64,000 bases of DNA from Achromobacter xylosoxidans A8 (lineage in GTDB: Bacteria; Pseudomonadota; Gammaproteobacteria; Burkholderiales; Burkholderiaceae_B), in NCBI RefSeq assembly GCF_000165835.1, contig NC_014640.1, positions 6,944,001 through 7,008,000 of the forward strand, written 5' to 3'. Below are positions 41,173 through 50,363 of the stretch, piece by piece. The translations under genes were made by a program, and so were the position numbers. How positions within the stretch are numbered: the stretch's first letter is position 1; each line of letters begins with the position of its first letter. The notes beneath the pieces were generated by a model. The model had not been told where the DNA came from. It did no database searches and worked only from the letters and a program-made list of their open reading frames with translations.

Positions 41173-41606
41173 ATCAGGGTCTCCAGCAGTCCGCCAGGCA
41201 GGACCACGTCCAGCACCTTGTCGAACAGCACGAAAAAGAAAAGGCTCATGACGACGCCGCCGATGGCGCACTTGATCCAGCTACCTCCGAACAGGCGGCC
41301 GACGAATACCGTCATCAAGGACGTCGCGATCACGAAGCCGAGCCACTGGAACAGGAAGGCATAAGCCACCGTGAACGCCATCATCAGCGCGATGCGGCCG
41401 TTCGCGCCAGGCGGATTGGCCTCGACCTGATGGCCGCCCTTGTAAACCAGCCACAGCCCGCACAGGCCGATGATCAGTGCCAGCAGCAGCGGAAAGGCGC
41501 GCGGACCCACCGGCTCGTAGGCGAACGGGGCTTCGATTCCCCAGCCGGCCGCCGTCATGAAGGCGGCAAGCGCAAGTGCCCCCACGCCCAATATTCGATC
41601 GTTCAT
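41169..41606 (-). CDS. tctB: tripartite tricarboxylate transporter small membrane subunit TctB (BctB-like)
   Basis: Small four-helix subunit, 145 residues from the ATG at 41606 (MNDRILGVGALAL); a GTG at 41612 is equally in frame. The hydrophobic segments are at about 7-24, 37-54, 70-100 and 110-130, with EPVGPRAFPLLLALIIGL typical of TctB. It lies 112 nt after tctC, with a hairpin between, and overlaps tctA. Confidence 0.9.
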   Translation of the reverse strand: MNDRILGVGALALAAFMTAAGWGIEAPFAYEPVGPRAFPLLLALIIGLCGLWLVYKGGHQVEANPPGANGRIALMMAFTVAYAFLFQWLGFVIATSLMTVFVGRLFGGSWIKCAIGGVVMSLFFFVLFDKVLDVVLPGGLLETLI

Positions 41607-41653
41607 GATCACTTTTCCGTTGTAGTCGCATCGCGCGGCGCAGGGATCCCCAG

Positions 41654-41677
41654 CCGCCGCGGCAAAGCCGGCGGCGG
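41654..41677 (-). repeat. stem-loop between tctC and tctB
   Basis: CCGCCGC (41654-41660) and GCGGCGG (41671-41677) are perfectly complementary with a 10-nt loop and no T tract. It probably protects the abundant tctC message and limits read-through to the permease genes, as after other binding-protein genes. Confidence 0.6.
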
Positions 41678-41718
41678 AGAAACCCTGATGAACGCGATAG
41701 GGAGAAACGCCTTTCGGC

Positions 41719-42717
41719 TTACTTCTTGATCAGGCCGAAGGAATCGGCCAGCTCGCCGTAGACCTTCACCTGATTCTTCACGTAGGCGTCCAGCTCGGGG
41801 CCCGTCTTGTTGAAGGGAAACAGGCCTTGCTGCTGGCGCAGCTTGTCGAACTCGGGCGAAGCCGTGGTCTTGTTGAAGGCGTCGACCCAGAACTGGTAAT
41901 CGCTATCCGACACCTTCGGGCCGACATAGAAGCCGCGGATGATCGGCCAGACGATGTCATAGCCCTGTTCCTTGGCCGTGGGCACGGTACCCAGTTTGCC
42001 CGGCAGGCGCTGGTCGTTGAACACCGCGAGGACGCGGATAGGGGCGCCGCCTTCCAGCATGGTGAAGGCCTCCGCCGCGTCGCCCATGTAGGCCTGGATA
42101 TGGCCGCCGCGCAAAGCGGTCACGGCTTCGCCGCCGCCTTCAAACGCCACGAAACGCATCTTCTTGAAATCCACGCCCGCGGCCTTGGCGGTCAGGGCGG
42201 CCTTCATCCAGTCCTGGCTGCCCACGGTGCCGCCGGCGCCCAGCACGATCTTGGTCGGATCCTGCTTGAAGGCGTCCATCAGGCTCTTCAGGTCGGTGTA
42301 CGGGGAATCGTTGCGGACCACGGCCACGCCGTAGTCGGTGCCGATGGCGGCCAGCCAGCGCACGTCGTTGACGTTGTACTTGCCGAACTTGCCCTGGGCC
42401 AGGTTCAGCAGCGAACCGCCCGAGAAAGCCACGATGGTGCCCGGCTCGTTCGGGTGCTGGGCCACGATGTTGTTGTAGGCCACCGCGCCGATGCCGCCAG
42501 GCATGTAGACGATGCGCATGGCGCTCTTGAGCGCGCCGCTATGCTTCAGGCCTTCGGTGGCCAGGCGGCAGGTCAGGTCGAAACCGCCGCCGGGCTGGGC
42601 AGGCGCGATGCATTCCGGGCGACGCGGCTCGTCGGCCGCGTGGGCGACGCCCATCGACAAGGTAATCGCGCCCAGCGCCGCGACGGCGGCCAGGCGTAGT
42701 TTCAGACTAGTCTGCAT
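41719..42717 (-). CDS. tctC: tricarboxylate-binding periplasmic protein TctC (BctC-like)
   Basis: Periplasmic receptor of 332 residues with signal peptide MQTSLKLRLAAVAALGAITLS...AHAA. The mature part has APAQPGGGFDLTCR (ligand loop), MPGGIGAVAYNN and GAGGTVGSQDWMK. In Bordetella pertussis the homologous BctC both feeds BctAB and signals to BctE. Here the same genes are adjacent, so a dual role is likely. Citrate is the best-guess ligand by homology of the whole cluster. Confidence 0.93.
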   Translation of the reverse strand: MQTSLKLRLAAVAALGAITLSMGVAHAADEPRRPECIAPAQPGGGFDLTCRLATEGLKHSGALKSAMRIVYMPGGIGAVAYNNIVAQHPNEPGTIVAFSGGSLLNLAQGKFGKYNVNDVRWLAAIGTDYGVAVVRNDSPYTDLKSLMDAFKQDPTKIVLGAGGTVGSQDWMKAALTAKAAGVDFKKMRFVAFEGGGEAVTALRGGHIQAYMGDAAEAFTMLEGGAPIRVLAVFNDQRLPGKLGTVPTAKEQGYDIVWPIIRGFYVGPKVSDSDYQFWVDAFNKTTASPEFDKLRQQQGLFPFNKTGPELDAYVKNQVKVYGELADSFGLIKK

Positions 42718-42837
42718 TTTTTGCGTCTCCGAGATTTATAGGTCTAGGTATGGCTGGAAGCTCTGCTCAGACGGTTCTTTCCGCGATAACGGCCCCAGTG
42801 GACGCAACCGTACAAAAACAAAGCTTTCCAAAAGCTT

Positions 42838-44325
42838 TCAATTCCGGCTGTTTTCCTGATGCGGCGCAGCATCCTCCCGGATTTCCAGGGTAAACACCAA
42901 TGCCGCCCTCAGGCCTGGCAGCGGGACCCGGTTTTCCAGCTGTAGACGCGCCCCCAGAGTCTCGGCGATGGTCCCCACGATGGCGAGTCCCAGACCGGCG
43001 CCGGGCTTGTTTTTGCCCGCTGCTCCCCGCCGGAAGCGGATGCAGGCGCGGGCAATGTCTTCCGCCGACATGCCGGGGCCGTTGTCTTCGACCACCAGCC
43101 TGGCCTGCCCGGCTTCCACCTGGACCTTCACCGTGACCTCCCCCGCGGACGAGGTGTAACGGATGGCGTTGTCCACCAGGTTGCTGACCGCTTCCCGAAG
43201 CAGCCACTCCGCCCCCAGCACAGTAACCGGCCGGATATCGGCTTCCAGGCCGATGTCGAGCTGGCGGGCGCGGGCGGTCGGAAGCAGGCCACGGATGACC
43301 CCATCAGCCAGATCGACCAGGTCCACCGGTTCCGGGGTGAATCCGCCTTCGGCCAGGGAAGCGTCCTTAGCGCGCGCCAGAGCGAGCATTTGGTTGGTGG
43401 TGCGTGTGGCCCTGTCCAAGCCCTCTTGCATCGCCAGAAGGGCTGTACGGACCTCCTGGGGGTCTGTTTCACGCAAGGCATAGGCCGTCTGGGTCCGCAA
43501 AACCGACAACGGCGTGCGCAACTGGTGCGACGCGTCGTCCAGGAACTGACTCTGGACCCTCGCCTGAGCCGCAAAACGGGCCATGTGGAGGTTTACGGCC
43601 GAGACTAGGGGTAGGACCTCACCTGGCATCTCCGAAGCGCTCACGGGGCTTAAATCGTCCGCAGAACGGCCTTCCACCTCCTGACGCAGCCTCACAAGGG
43701 GGCGCAGGGCCATGAAAACCCCCAGGATGATCACCAGGACGCTGATCAGGATCACGGCCAGGTCCCGCTCCACCGAGCGCACCAGCACCTGGTGCAGGAA
43801 CGCCTGCCGGGTATCCAGGCCTTCGGCCACCTGCACGATAACCCGTCCCCCTTTATTCGCGTACAGGGGGGGATCCATCGGCCGGGCCAGCGCCGCAACC
43901 CGCACAGGCGTGCCCTGGTAGTCGGCGTAGAAAAAGCGTGGTTCGCCCGATACCAAGGGTTCGGCAGGCATGGGCAGGTCCGGATTGCCTATTTCCGCCA
44001 GCCCGTCCTCGGTGGCTACCCGGTAAAACACGCTGCCATTGGCCGTCAGCTCGAAAAATTCCAGCATCAGGTACGGCTGCTCCATGGCTAATCCACCGCT
44101 GGCTGTGGATATGTTGTGGTCGATGGCGCGCAGCGCTCCGGAGAGCGATCGGTCGTAGGCAATGTCGACCTGGTTGCGCAACTGGTGGTTCGACAGCCAC
44201 AGGGCTCCCATCATCACGAAGACCAGCGTGGGGATCAGCCACCAGAGAAGCTGGGTCTTCAGCGTGCGATTGCGCTTTTTTGACGCGAAAAATCCCTTTT
44301 TTTCCGCACTTCTAGTTGTCAACAA
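42838..44325 (-). CDS. tctE: two-component sensor histidine kinase TctE (BctE-like)
   Basis: Membrane kinase of 495 residues. Transmembrane segments at about 27-44 and 188-206 enclose a periplasmic sensor domain. The phosphoacceptor is His267 in FLDDASHQLRTPLSVL. The N box is EAVSNLVDNAIRYT, and the G boxes VVEDNGPGMSAEDI and GAGLGLAIVGTIAE follow. It overlaps the regulator gene by 14 bp. The partner transporter tctCBA lies 120 nt downstream. Confidence 0.94.
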   Translation of the reverse strand: MLTTRSAEKKGFFASKKRNRTLKTQLLWWLIPTLVFVMMGALWLSNHQLRNQVDIAYDRSLSGALRAIDHNISTASGGLAMEQPYLMLEFFELTANGSVFYRVATEDGLAEIGNPDLPMPAEPLVSGEPRFFYADYQGTPVRVAALARPMDPPLYANKGGRVIVQVAEGLDTRQAFLHQVLVRSVERDLAVILISVLVIILGVFMALRPLVRLRQEVEGRSADDLSPVSASEMPGEVLPLVSAVNLHMARFAAQARVQSQFLDDASHQLRTPLSVLRTQTAYALRETDPQEVRTALLAMQEGLDRATRTTNQMLALARAKDASLAEGGFTPEPVDLVDLADGVIRGLLPTARARQLDIGLEADIRPVTVLGAEWLLREAVSNLVDNAIRYTSSAGEVTVKVQVEAGQARLVVEDNGPGMSAEDIARACIRFRRGAAGKNKPGAGLGLAIVGTIAETLGARLQLENRVPLPGLRAALVFTLEIREDAAPHQENSRN

Positions 44326-44989
44326 GGTTCTCCAGGCAGTAGCCCATGCCTCGCATGGTCACGATTTGCACACCGGTATCCGCCAATTTTTTGCGCAAAC
44401 GATGCACCACGACCTCGATGGCTTCCAGGTTGATGTCCGCATCGTCGGTCAGGATGCGGTCCAGGATCTGCTGCTTGTTGATGGGTTCACCGCTTTTCTG
44501 GATCAGTACTCGCAAAACCGAGTGTTCACGTGGGGATAACTGCAAGGGCTGTCCATTGACCGTGAATTTTTGAGCGGAAGTTTCGAAAACCAGGTTTCCC
44601 AGCGTGAGTCGCGGGTGTTCGCGTCCGCGGCTGCGCCGGATCAGTGCGATCAATCGCGCTTCCAACTCTTCCACAACAAACGGTTTTGGCAGGAAATCGT
44701 CTGCTCCCTGGTGGAGTGTCCCGATTTTTTCGGCCAGCGAATCGCGCGCGGTCAAGACCAGCACCGGCGTACGGTCGTCCCGCGCGCGGATCTTCGCCAG
44801 CAAAGCATGGCCATCCATGCCCGGAAGTCCCAGGTCCAGGATGACCGCGTCGAATTCTTCCATCGCCAGTCTTCTTTCGGCGACCAATCCGTCATCAGCC
44901 CACTCAACCACGAAACCCGCGTGTCTCGCCAGGCTTCTTGAAAGCCAGCGGGCAAGTTCGGCTTCGTCTTCTATCAGGAGGATGCGCAT
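44312..44989 (-). CDS. tctD: two-component response regulator TctD (BctD-like), OmpR family
   Basis: 225 residues. The receiver domain has acidic pocket Glu7-Asp8, phosphoacceptor Asp52 (VILDLGLPGMDG), Thr in LTAR and Lys in PKPF. The C-terminal winged helix of the OmpR type contains LSPREHSVLRVLIQ and VVVHRLRKKL. It is first in the tctDE operon and expected to activate tctCBA when its carboxylate is present. Confidence 0.95.
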   Translation of the reverse strand: MRILLIEDEAELARWLSRSLARHAGFVVEWADDGLVAERRLAMEEFDAVILDLGLPGMDGHALLAKIRARDDRTPVLVLTARDSLAEKIGTLHQGADDFLPKPFVVEELEARLIALIRRSRGREHPRLTLGNLVFETSAQKFTVNGQPLQLSPREHSVLRVLIQKSGEPINKQQILDRILTDDADINLEAIEVVVHRLRKKLADTGVQIVTMRGMGYCLENLVDN

Positions 44990-45478
44990 GGACGGAGTCC
45001 GGGGGGGAATGGCTGGGCGGAATGGGAGAGCATGTTTGGCTTTTCCTTTATTTCTCTTTATATAAAGACTAATGATTAATAAGGCCTGTGGATAACTACC
45101 TTAACCTTGAAAACCTCTTTTTTTTCATCAGCTTGCAGCCGTTTTTGCCTGTGCAAGAACTCTGTGTGGGAAAAAAGCTGAAGTTGGACAAGATTTTGGA
45201 CCCTGTCCGAAACCCCCGCTTGTTCAACTTGCCTCCACAAAATGTGCACAAGGCGGCTACTTAGGAGTTATCCACAGGGCCTTTCTGCCGGACGAGCTCC
45301 AAAAGCGGCACTTTTACCCCGAAAAACGTCCGGTTGCCACCCTGTTTTTTTGCCCTTCTGGAGGCGTTTGGAGGCCCTCCAAGGCGTTCGCGGAAAGCGG
45401 GATTCGAGGGGAGACGCGTAGCCATTCTTGACTGGGAACTGAACAAAAAGTGAGCAGGTTCCGCCGTAGAATTCCGCC
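44990..45478. other. 489-bp intergenic region with two perfect DnaA boxes
   Basis: There is no gene here; the short frames are shadows. It lies between the divergent tctD and clcA genes, so it must hold both promoters, but I see no strong consensus. Perfect TTATCCACA 9-mers occur at 45087-45095 (minus) and 45268-45276 (plus), 9 kb from the origin region. Runs of T (about 45117-45124) and A-rich patches make it less GC-rich than its surroundings. Confidence 0.6.
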
Positions 45479-46846
45479 ATGGCGACAGAAATCAGAATCA
45501 AGAAATCGGGTTGGGCAATCTGGCTGAGAAGCCGTTTGCTGGCGGACAATTTGCCGGCCACGCTGTGCGCCGCGGCGCTGATGGGCCTGTTGGGGGCGCT
45601 GGCCACCGTGGTGTTTCGGGAAATGCTGGGGTGGGCGCAGATGCTGCTCGGCGGCGTAGATGCGCCACATGGCATGGTGTCAGTCGCCCGGGGGCTGAGC
45701 CCATGGCAACGCTTCCTGATGCCGGCCATAGGCGGCGCCGTAGCCGGCCTCATCCTGCAGATGGCGGCCAGATGGCTGCCTAAGCGCGGCGCGGCGGACT
45801 ATATGGAGGCGATTTCCATCGGCCGCGGGGTCATCGGTTTCCGCCAGACGGTTGCGCGCAGCCTGTCGTCGATTTTTTCCATCGGCTCCGGCGCCTCCAT
45901 CGGCCGTGAGGGGCCCATGGTGCAGTTGGCGGCGATGTTGTCATCCCTGACGGGACGTTATCTGGTGCTGCCGCCGCGGCATTTGCGTTTATTGGTCGCC
46001 TGCGGCGCCACGGCGGGGATCACTTCCGCCTACAACGCGCCCATTGCCGGCGCCCTGTTCATTTCCGAGATCGTTTTTGGAGCGATTGCTTCAGCCACGT
46101 TGGTGCCGCTGGTCGTATCGTCGGTCGTGGCGAACATAGTGACGCGGCAGATCCTGCATTACGACGCGGTTTTTCATATGCCGCCCTTCACTTTCGTCTC
46201 CGGATGGGAAGTCATCAACTATCTGGGGTTGGGGGTGATCGCAGGCCTGGCGGCGCCACAATTCCTGCGTTTCCTGGACACGGCGCGTGCCGCGTTCGGT
46301 CGCGTGCCCGCGCCGCTGTGGGTACGCATGGCATTGGGCGGTCTGATCGTCGGCGCCTTGTCGGTGGTGAATCCCGAGGTATGGGGCAATGGCTACAGCG
46401 TGGTCAACAGCATGTTGCATACGCAATGGGCCTGGCAGGCGGTGGCGGCCATTCTGCTGTTGAAAACGCTGGCCACCGCGGCCAGCGTGGGGTCGGGCGC
46501 GGTGGGCGGGGTGTTCACGCCCACGCTGTTCGTGGGGGCGGCGCTGGGCGCCCTGTACGGGACCGGCCTGCAGGCCTTGTTTCCCGCGGGGGATCTGTCG
46601 GCGGTATCCAGTTATGCAGTGGTCGGCATGGGGGCTTTGCTGGCTGCCACCACCTATGCGCCATTGATGTCCATCCTGATGATTTTCGAGATGACGCTCA
46701 GCTATGAAGTCATGTTGCCGCTGATGCTGGCTTGCATTACGGGCTACGTGATCGCGCATCGCATACGGCCGGAATCGGTGTACGCGAAATCGTTGGCCAG
46801 CAATCGGCGCGCACAACGCGTCGTGGCTAGGGAGCGCGAAGAGTGA
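45479..46846 (+). CDS. ClC-family chloride channel/transporter
   Basis: Integral membrane chloride protein of 455 residues. The anion-pathway motifs are GSGASIGREGPMVQ (about residues 136-149, containing the gating glutamate of GREGP) and GGVFTPTLFVGAALG (about 342-356). GATAGITSAYNAPIAGALFISE is also characteristic. There is no C-terminal CBS domain. The first motif reads GSGAS where E. coli ClcA has GSGIP, as in the EriC-like subfamily with varied anion preference. It stands alone, with a terminator just downstream. Confidence 0.92.
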   Translation: MATEIRIKKSGWAIWLRSRLLADNLPATLCAAALMGLLGALATVVFREMLGWAQMLLGGVDAPHGMVSVARGLSPWQRFLMPAIGGAVAGLILQMAARWLPKRGAADYMEAISIGRGVIGFRQTVARSLSSIFSIGSGASIGREGPMVQLAAMLSSLTGRYLVLPPRHLRLLVACGATAGITSAYNAPIAGALFISEIVFGAIASATLVPLVVSSVVANIVTRQILHYDAVFHMPPFTFVSGWEVINYLGLGVIAGLAAPQFLRFLDTARAAFGRVPAPLWVRMALGGLIVGALSVVNPEVWGNGYSVVNSMLHTQWAWQAVAAILLLKTLATAASVGSGAVGGVFTPTLFVGAALGALYGTGLQALFPAGDLSAVSSYAVVGMGALLAATTYAPLMSILMIFEMTLSYEVMLPLMLACITGYVIAHRIRPESVYAKSLASNRRAQRVVAREREE

Positions 46847-46893
46847 TCAAGTTTCAGTAATACGAGCAAATATTCGTATTTTATTTTGTTGAG

Positions 46894-46920
46894 AAAGGCC
46901 CTTTAAACAAGGGCCTTTTT
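46894..46920 (+). terminator. Rho-independent terminator of the ClC gene
   Basis: AAAGGCCC and GGGCCTTT (46894-46901 and 46911-46918) form a perfect 8-bp stem, followed by TT. It overlaps the last codons of the convergent GNAT gene, so both genes may end here. Confidence 0.8.
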
Positions 46921-47355
46921 CATGAAGACGCGTTTCAAACCTATCTCTTCGGCTCGATGGGTCTCCACATACCCGTATCGCGTGTAGATAGCGATGTTCT
47001 CGGTCATTTTCTCTTGGGTGTACAGACGAATGCAGTCATACCCCGCCCGGCGCGCCGCGTCTTCGGCGAACAGCATCAGGTCGCGGCCATAGCCTTTGCC
47101 CTGCGCTTGCGGCGCCACCGCGATGTTGTCCAGCAGCAGGCAATCGTCTTCGTGAATCAGGACCAGGACACCCTGCACAGCATCCTGCGCCCGCAATACA
47201 TGGACCATGCCCTGCGCGACTCGGGCCGGATAATCATCCCGCATCGGCCCGGGTATCGCGCCAATGCGGGCGACATAGGGTCCGTAGGCTTGCGCCACGA
47301 CCCGCTCGATGTCGGGCAGGTCTTCGGAGGTGGCGAGGCGTATGTCGGGGGGCAT
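46903..47355 (-). CDS. GNAT-family N-acetyltransferase
   Basis: 150 residues with a complete acetyl-CoA-binding motif: LLLDNIAVAPQAQGKGYGRDLMLFAEDAARRAG (Q-G-K-G-Y-G). It ends with IYTRYGYVETHR, as in small-molecule acetyltransferases. It is a single gene converging on the ClC gene, and its stop lies within their shared terminator. The substrate is unknown. Confidence 0.88.
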   Translation of the reverse strand: MPPDIRLATSEDLPDIERVVAQAYGPYVARIGAIPGPMRDDYPARVAQGMVHVLRAQDAVQGVLVLIHEDDCLLLDNIAVAPQAQGKGYGRDLMLFAEDAARRAGYDCIRLYTQEKMTENIAIYTRYGYVETHRAEEIGLKRVFMKKALV

Positions 47356-47540
47356 GCGAATTCCGGATAGTGCGCTGCCCGGCGTGGGCGGGTTTCCCGG
47401 GAATATAGGACGTTCGGGCCGTCGCAGGATTGTTTTGCCAAATAGTTATAAAATTTATAACTAATAGTTCGCGTGTATACCCCGAAGATGATGTGCGATC
47501 ACCGAAGAAAATACTTGAGTGATCTCGCAAAGGAGTGTCA

Positions 47541-47876
47541 ATGGCACCTAATACGTCTTTCCCGGTGAATGGCGCGTCCGACAACCTGTGGGATGAGTAT
47601 GCAAAGTTCCACGAGGCTTGTTCAGGCGTGCTGGATCGGGTCGAGCAGCACAGGGATAGCGGCATCGCCTTGTCGGAAAGTGAGTTGTCGGAGCTGAGAA
47701 CCATGGTGCTCAACCTCAACGCGTTCGGGCGGGTGTTGCATGGCAAAAGAGCGCGGGAAATGCGTCAGCTGGCCGACCGCGCCGAACGCGTGTTGGGTCA
47801 CGTCGAAGCGTCGCCTCGCGCGCAGATCAAGGAAGAGAGCGAGTCCGAGGACAACTCTGCCGCAGTGACGGGCTGA
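47541..47876 (+). CDS. hypothetical small helical protein
   Basis: A 111-residue cytoplasmic protein that I do not recognise. I choose ATG 47541 because AAAGGAG at 47529-47535 is ideally placed; a GTG at 47535 lies inside that site. The sequence is mostly helical (about residues 15-95), with heptad-like leucines in SELSELRTMVLNLNAFGRVL. It then has a basic patch HGKRAREMRQLADRAERVL and an acidic tail KEESESEDN. A strong ribosome site and normal codon use argue that it is real. The neighbours give no functional hint. Confidence 0.7.
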   Translation: MAPNTSFPVNGASDNLWDEYAKFHEACSGVLDRVEQHRDSGIALSESELSELRTMVLNLNAFGRVLHGKRAREMRQLADRAERVLGHVEASPRAQIKEESESEDNSAAVTG

Positions 47877-47900
47877 GCCTGAGCGCAGGACCATGTATTG

Positions 47901-48458
47901 TCATGCGGGCCGCCGGCGCAGGAGTGAGCGCCCCATGGCCCCGATCATCTTGAGCGTGTACAACACGAACAAGGATCCCGTAATGTCTCCGGTCAGCATC
48001 GCGATGAAGCCGTCCGCGAGCGCGGACCTTTCTCCCTGCAGAAAGAACCAGAGATGGTGAATCGCCGTGTTCATCAGTGCATAGACTACGGCGCAAATCA
48101 GCAGGCGCCAGGCGGTGAGATTGCCCAGGTCCGGCTGCAGCCGCAACGCCGATCTGGCCCAGCGGTAAGCCAGATAGGGAGCGGCGGCGGCCATGATGCC
48201 GCCCGCCACCGAGCGCAGGACGTCGTCGGGAAAATAATAGAAAAAGCAGGCCAGCCAGGATCCCGCCAACAGGCCCAGCGCCGCTGGCAGGCCGAACAGC
48301 AGCGTGCATATCAGGCGCACGCCTGCTGGCAGATAGATCCAGTTGATGCCGCGCACAAACTCAAGGTTGGTGAAAACCCACTCATTGACTGCCAGACTGC
48401 CCAGGAACAGTGCCATCGTCACCAGAGCCCATTTGCCCTGATCTAGAATGTTCTCCAT
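47901..48458 (-). CDS. uncharacterised integral membrane protein (MASE1-like)
   Basis: 185 residues with about five hydrophobic segments (10-26, 42-58, 62-80, 115-135 and 150-172). The segment GINWIYLPAGVRLICTLLFG resembles the start of MASE1-type membrane sensor domains, but no cytoplasmic output domain follows. It is divergent from a small winged-helix gene across only 42 bp, which suggests shared control. The function is unknown. Confidence 0.75.
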   Translation of the reverse strand: MENILDQGKWALVTMALFLGSLAVNEWVFTNLEFVRGINWIYLPAGVRLICTLLFGLPAALGLLAGSWLACFFYYFPDDVLRSVAGGIMAAAAPYLAYRWARSALRLQPDLGNLTAWRLLICAVVYALMNTAIHHLWFFLQGERSALADGFIAMLTGDITGSLFVLYTLKMIGAMGRSLLRRRPA

Positions 48459-48500
48459 GCCTCGAATTCCGCCGCTTATCGGTCGCTGCGTCCATTATCC

Positions 48501-48857
48501 ATGAAAGAAAAAAAGAGACCTGCCGATATCTACCTGCGCTTTCTGCGCCTGGCCGATGCGCTGCGCGGCCTGCCTTCCTTGCCGTCGCTCGATCCCATGG
48601 AAGAACGCATACTCACGCTGATAGCGCGGGCATCGCAGGAACAGCGCCGCTTGTCCGTGCGCGACGTGATGGCGGTGGACAGCATAGGCTCGCCCGCGAC
48701 TTTGCATGCGCGCTTGAAATCCATGCGTGAGAAAGGCTGGGTGCTGCTTGTCGATACCGAAGATGCGCGCCGCAAGCAGGTTGAATTGAGCCAGGCCGCG
48801 CTGTCGCATTTCGACCGCTTGTCCGAATGCCTGGTGGAAGCGGCGCGCAAGCACTGA
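48501..48857 (+). CDS. MarR-like winged-helix regulator (small)
   Basis: 118 residues: an N-terminal helix, then LDPMEERILTLIARASQEQRRLSVRDVMAV, a recognition-helix region IGSPATLHARLKSMREKGWV, and a wing LLVDTEDARRKQVELS. This is a MarR/DtxR-like fold without a large effector domain. It probably controls the divergent membrane-protein gene 42 bp away, by inference. Confidence 0.75.
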   Translation: MKEKKRPADIYLRFLRLADALRGLPSLPSLDPMEERILTLIARASQEQRRLSVRDVMAVDSIGSPATLHARLKSMREKGWVLLVDTEDARRKQVELSQAALSHFDRLSECLVEAARKH

Positions 48858-48895
48858 ATGCCGGGCTGCGGCGCTGCAACACGCGATAGCGCGGC

Positions 48896-50248
48896 TTATT
48901 TCCCGATGCAGAAGCTCGAGAAAATCTCGCCCAGCAGATCGTCGCTGGTGAACTTGCCCGTGATGCTGGACAGGCTGTCATGCGCCAGCCGCAGTTCTTC
49001 CGCAAACAGGTCCAGCACCCGGTCGTCCTGCTCCGCATGCGCGCCGGCAAGTTCCAGGTGCTCCGCCGCATCCTGCAGGGCGTGCAGATGCCGTTCGCGC
49101 GCCAGCCAGGGGGATTCGCCCCCGGGATTCCAGCCGGCGATACGCAGCAACTCCGCGCGCAGTTCGTCCAGACCCGCGCCGCGCTTGGCCGAGATGCCTA
49201 GTTCCTGAGGGCCGGCAGCAAAGGGTGTGGATAACAGGTCCACCTTGTTGAAAACCTTGAGCACCGGCGTGCGCGGCGGCAGGCGCGCGGTGATCTGCGC
49301 GTCGAGCTCGTCGCCGGGCTGGGTGGCATCCTGCAGATGCAGGATCACGTCGGCGCGCTCGATCTCCTGCCAGGTACGCGCGATGCCTATGCTCTCGACC
49401 GTGTCCTCGGTTTCCCTGAGGCCCGCCGTATCGACGATGTGCAGCGGCACGCCGTCGATGTGGATCTCCTGCACCACCTTGTCGCGCGTCGTGCCCGCGA
49501 TCGGCGTGACGATGGCGATGTCGTCGCCGGCCAGCGCGTTGAGCAGGCTGGACTTGCCCACATTGGGTTGGCCGGCCAACACCACGTGCAGGCCTTCGCG
49601 CAGGATCACACCCTGGCGCGCCTGCGCGATCAGCTTGGAGAGATCGGCGGTCAAGGCTTCCAGGGTAGGACGGGCTTGATACTTTTCGAGGAAGTCGATC
49701 TCTTCCTCGGGGAAATCCAGGGTTGCTTCGACCAGCATGCGCAAATGGATAATGCGGTCCGACAGGTCGTTCACGCGCGCGGAAAAATCGCCCGACAGCG
49801 ATGCCATGGCGCCGCGCGCCGCGGCCACCGACGAGGCCTCGATCAAATCGGCTACGGCTTCTGCCTGAGCCAGGTCCATGCGGTCGTTGAGGAAGGCGCG
49901 GCGCGTGAATTCGCCGGGTTCGGCCAGCCGGATGTCGAGGTCGCGGCCTGCGGCCAGGCAGCTTTCCAGTACGCGGCGCAGTACGGCCGGGCCGCCATGC
50001 CCTTGCAGTTCGAGCACGTCTTCGCCGGTATAGGAATGCGGCGCGCGGAAGTAGATGGCGATGCCTTCGTCCAGCAATTCGCCGGCGCCGGATTTGAACG
50101 GCAGGTAGTGCGCATGGCGCGGCGTCAGTTCGCGCTGGAACAGGCGGCGTACGAGTTCGGACAGGTCCGTGCCGGAGATGCGGACGACGCCGATACCGCC
50201 TCTTCCGGGGGCGGTTGCGATGGCGGCGATGGGGGCGTAGGCGGACAT
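48896..50248 (-). CDS. mnmE: tRNA modification GTPase MnmE (TrmE)
   Basis: Partner of MnmG in wobble-uridine modification. The start at 50248 ([20 protein letters not shown]) gives 450 residues. The G domain has P-loop GQPNVGKS (226-233) and DTAG (273-276), and the catalytic C-terminal FCIGK is intact. The usual neighbours yidC, rnpA, rpmH and dnaA are absent on its 5' side, where a divergent peptide-type ABC operon begins instead. Confidence 0.97.
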   Translation of the reverse strand: MSAYAPIAAIATAPGRGGIGVVRISGTDLSELVRRLFQRELTPRHAHYLPFKSGAGELLDEGIAIYFRAPHSYTGEDVLELQGHGGPAVLRRVLESCLAAGRDLDIRLAEPGEFTRRAFLNDRMDLAQAEAVADLIEASSVAAARGAMASLSGDFSARVNDLSDRIIHLRMLVEATLDFPEEEIDFLEKYQARPTLEALTADLSKLIAQARQGVILREGLHVVLAGQPNVGKSSLLNALAGDDIAIVTPIAGTTRDKVVQEIHIDGVPLHIVDTAGLRETEDTVESIGIARTWQEIERADVILHLQDATQPGDELDAQITARLPPRTPVLKVFNKVDLLSTPFAAGPQELGISAKRGAGLDELRAELLRIAGWNPGGESPWLARERHLHALQDAAEHLELAGAHAEQDDRVLDLFAEELRLAHDSLSSITGKFTSDDLLGEIFSSFCIGK

Positions 50249-50363
50249 ATTTCGGGCAAGGCGAGGCGAGAACAATAAGGGAATATAACTGTTGCGCCGT
50301 CCCTTGTTTGCTGGTTAATGTGGCCCGGAGGTTCAAAACCCGAAACAATCCAGGGAGATCACA

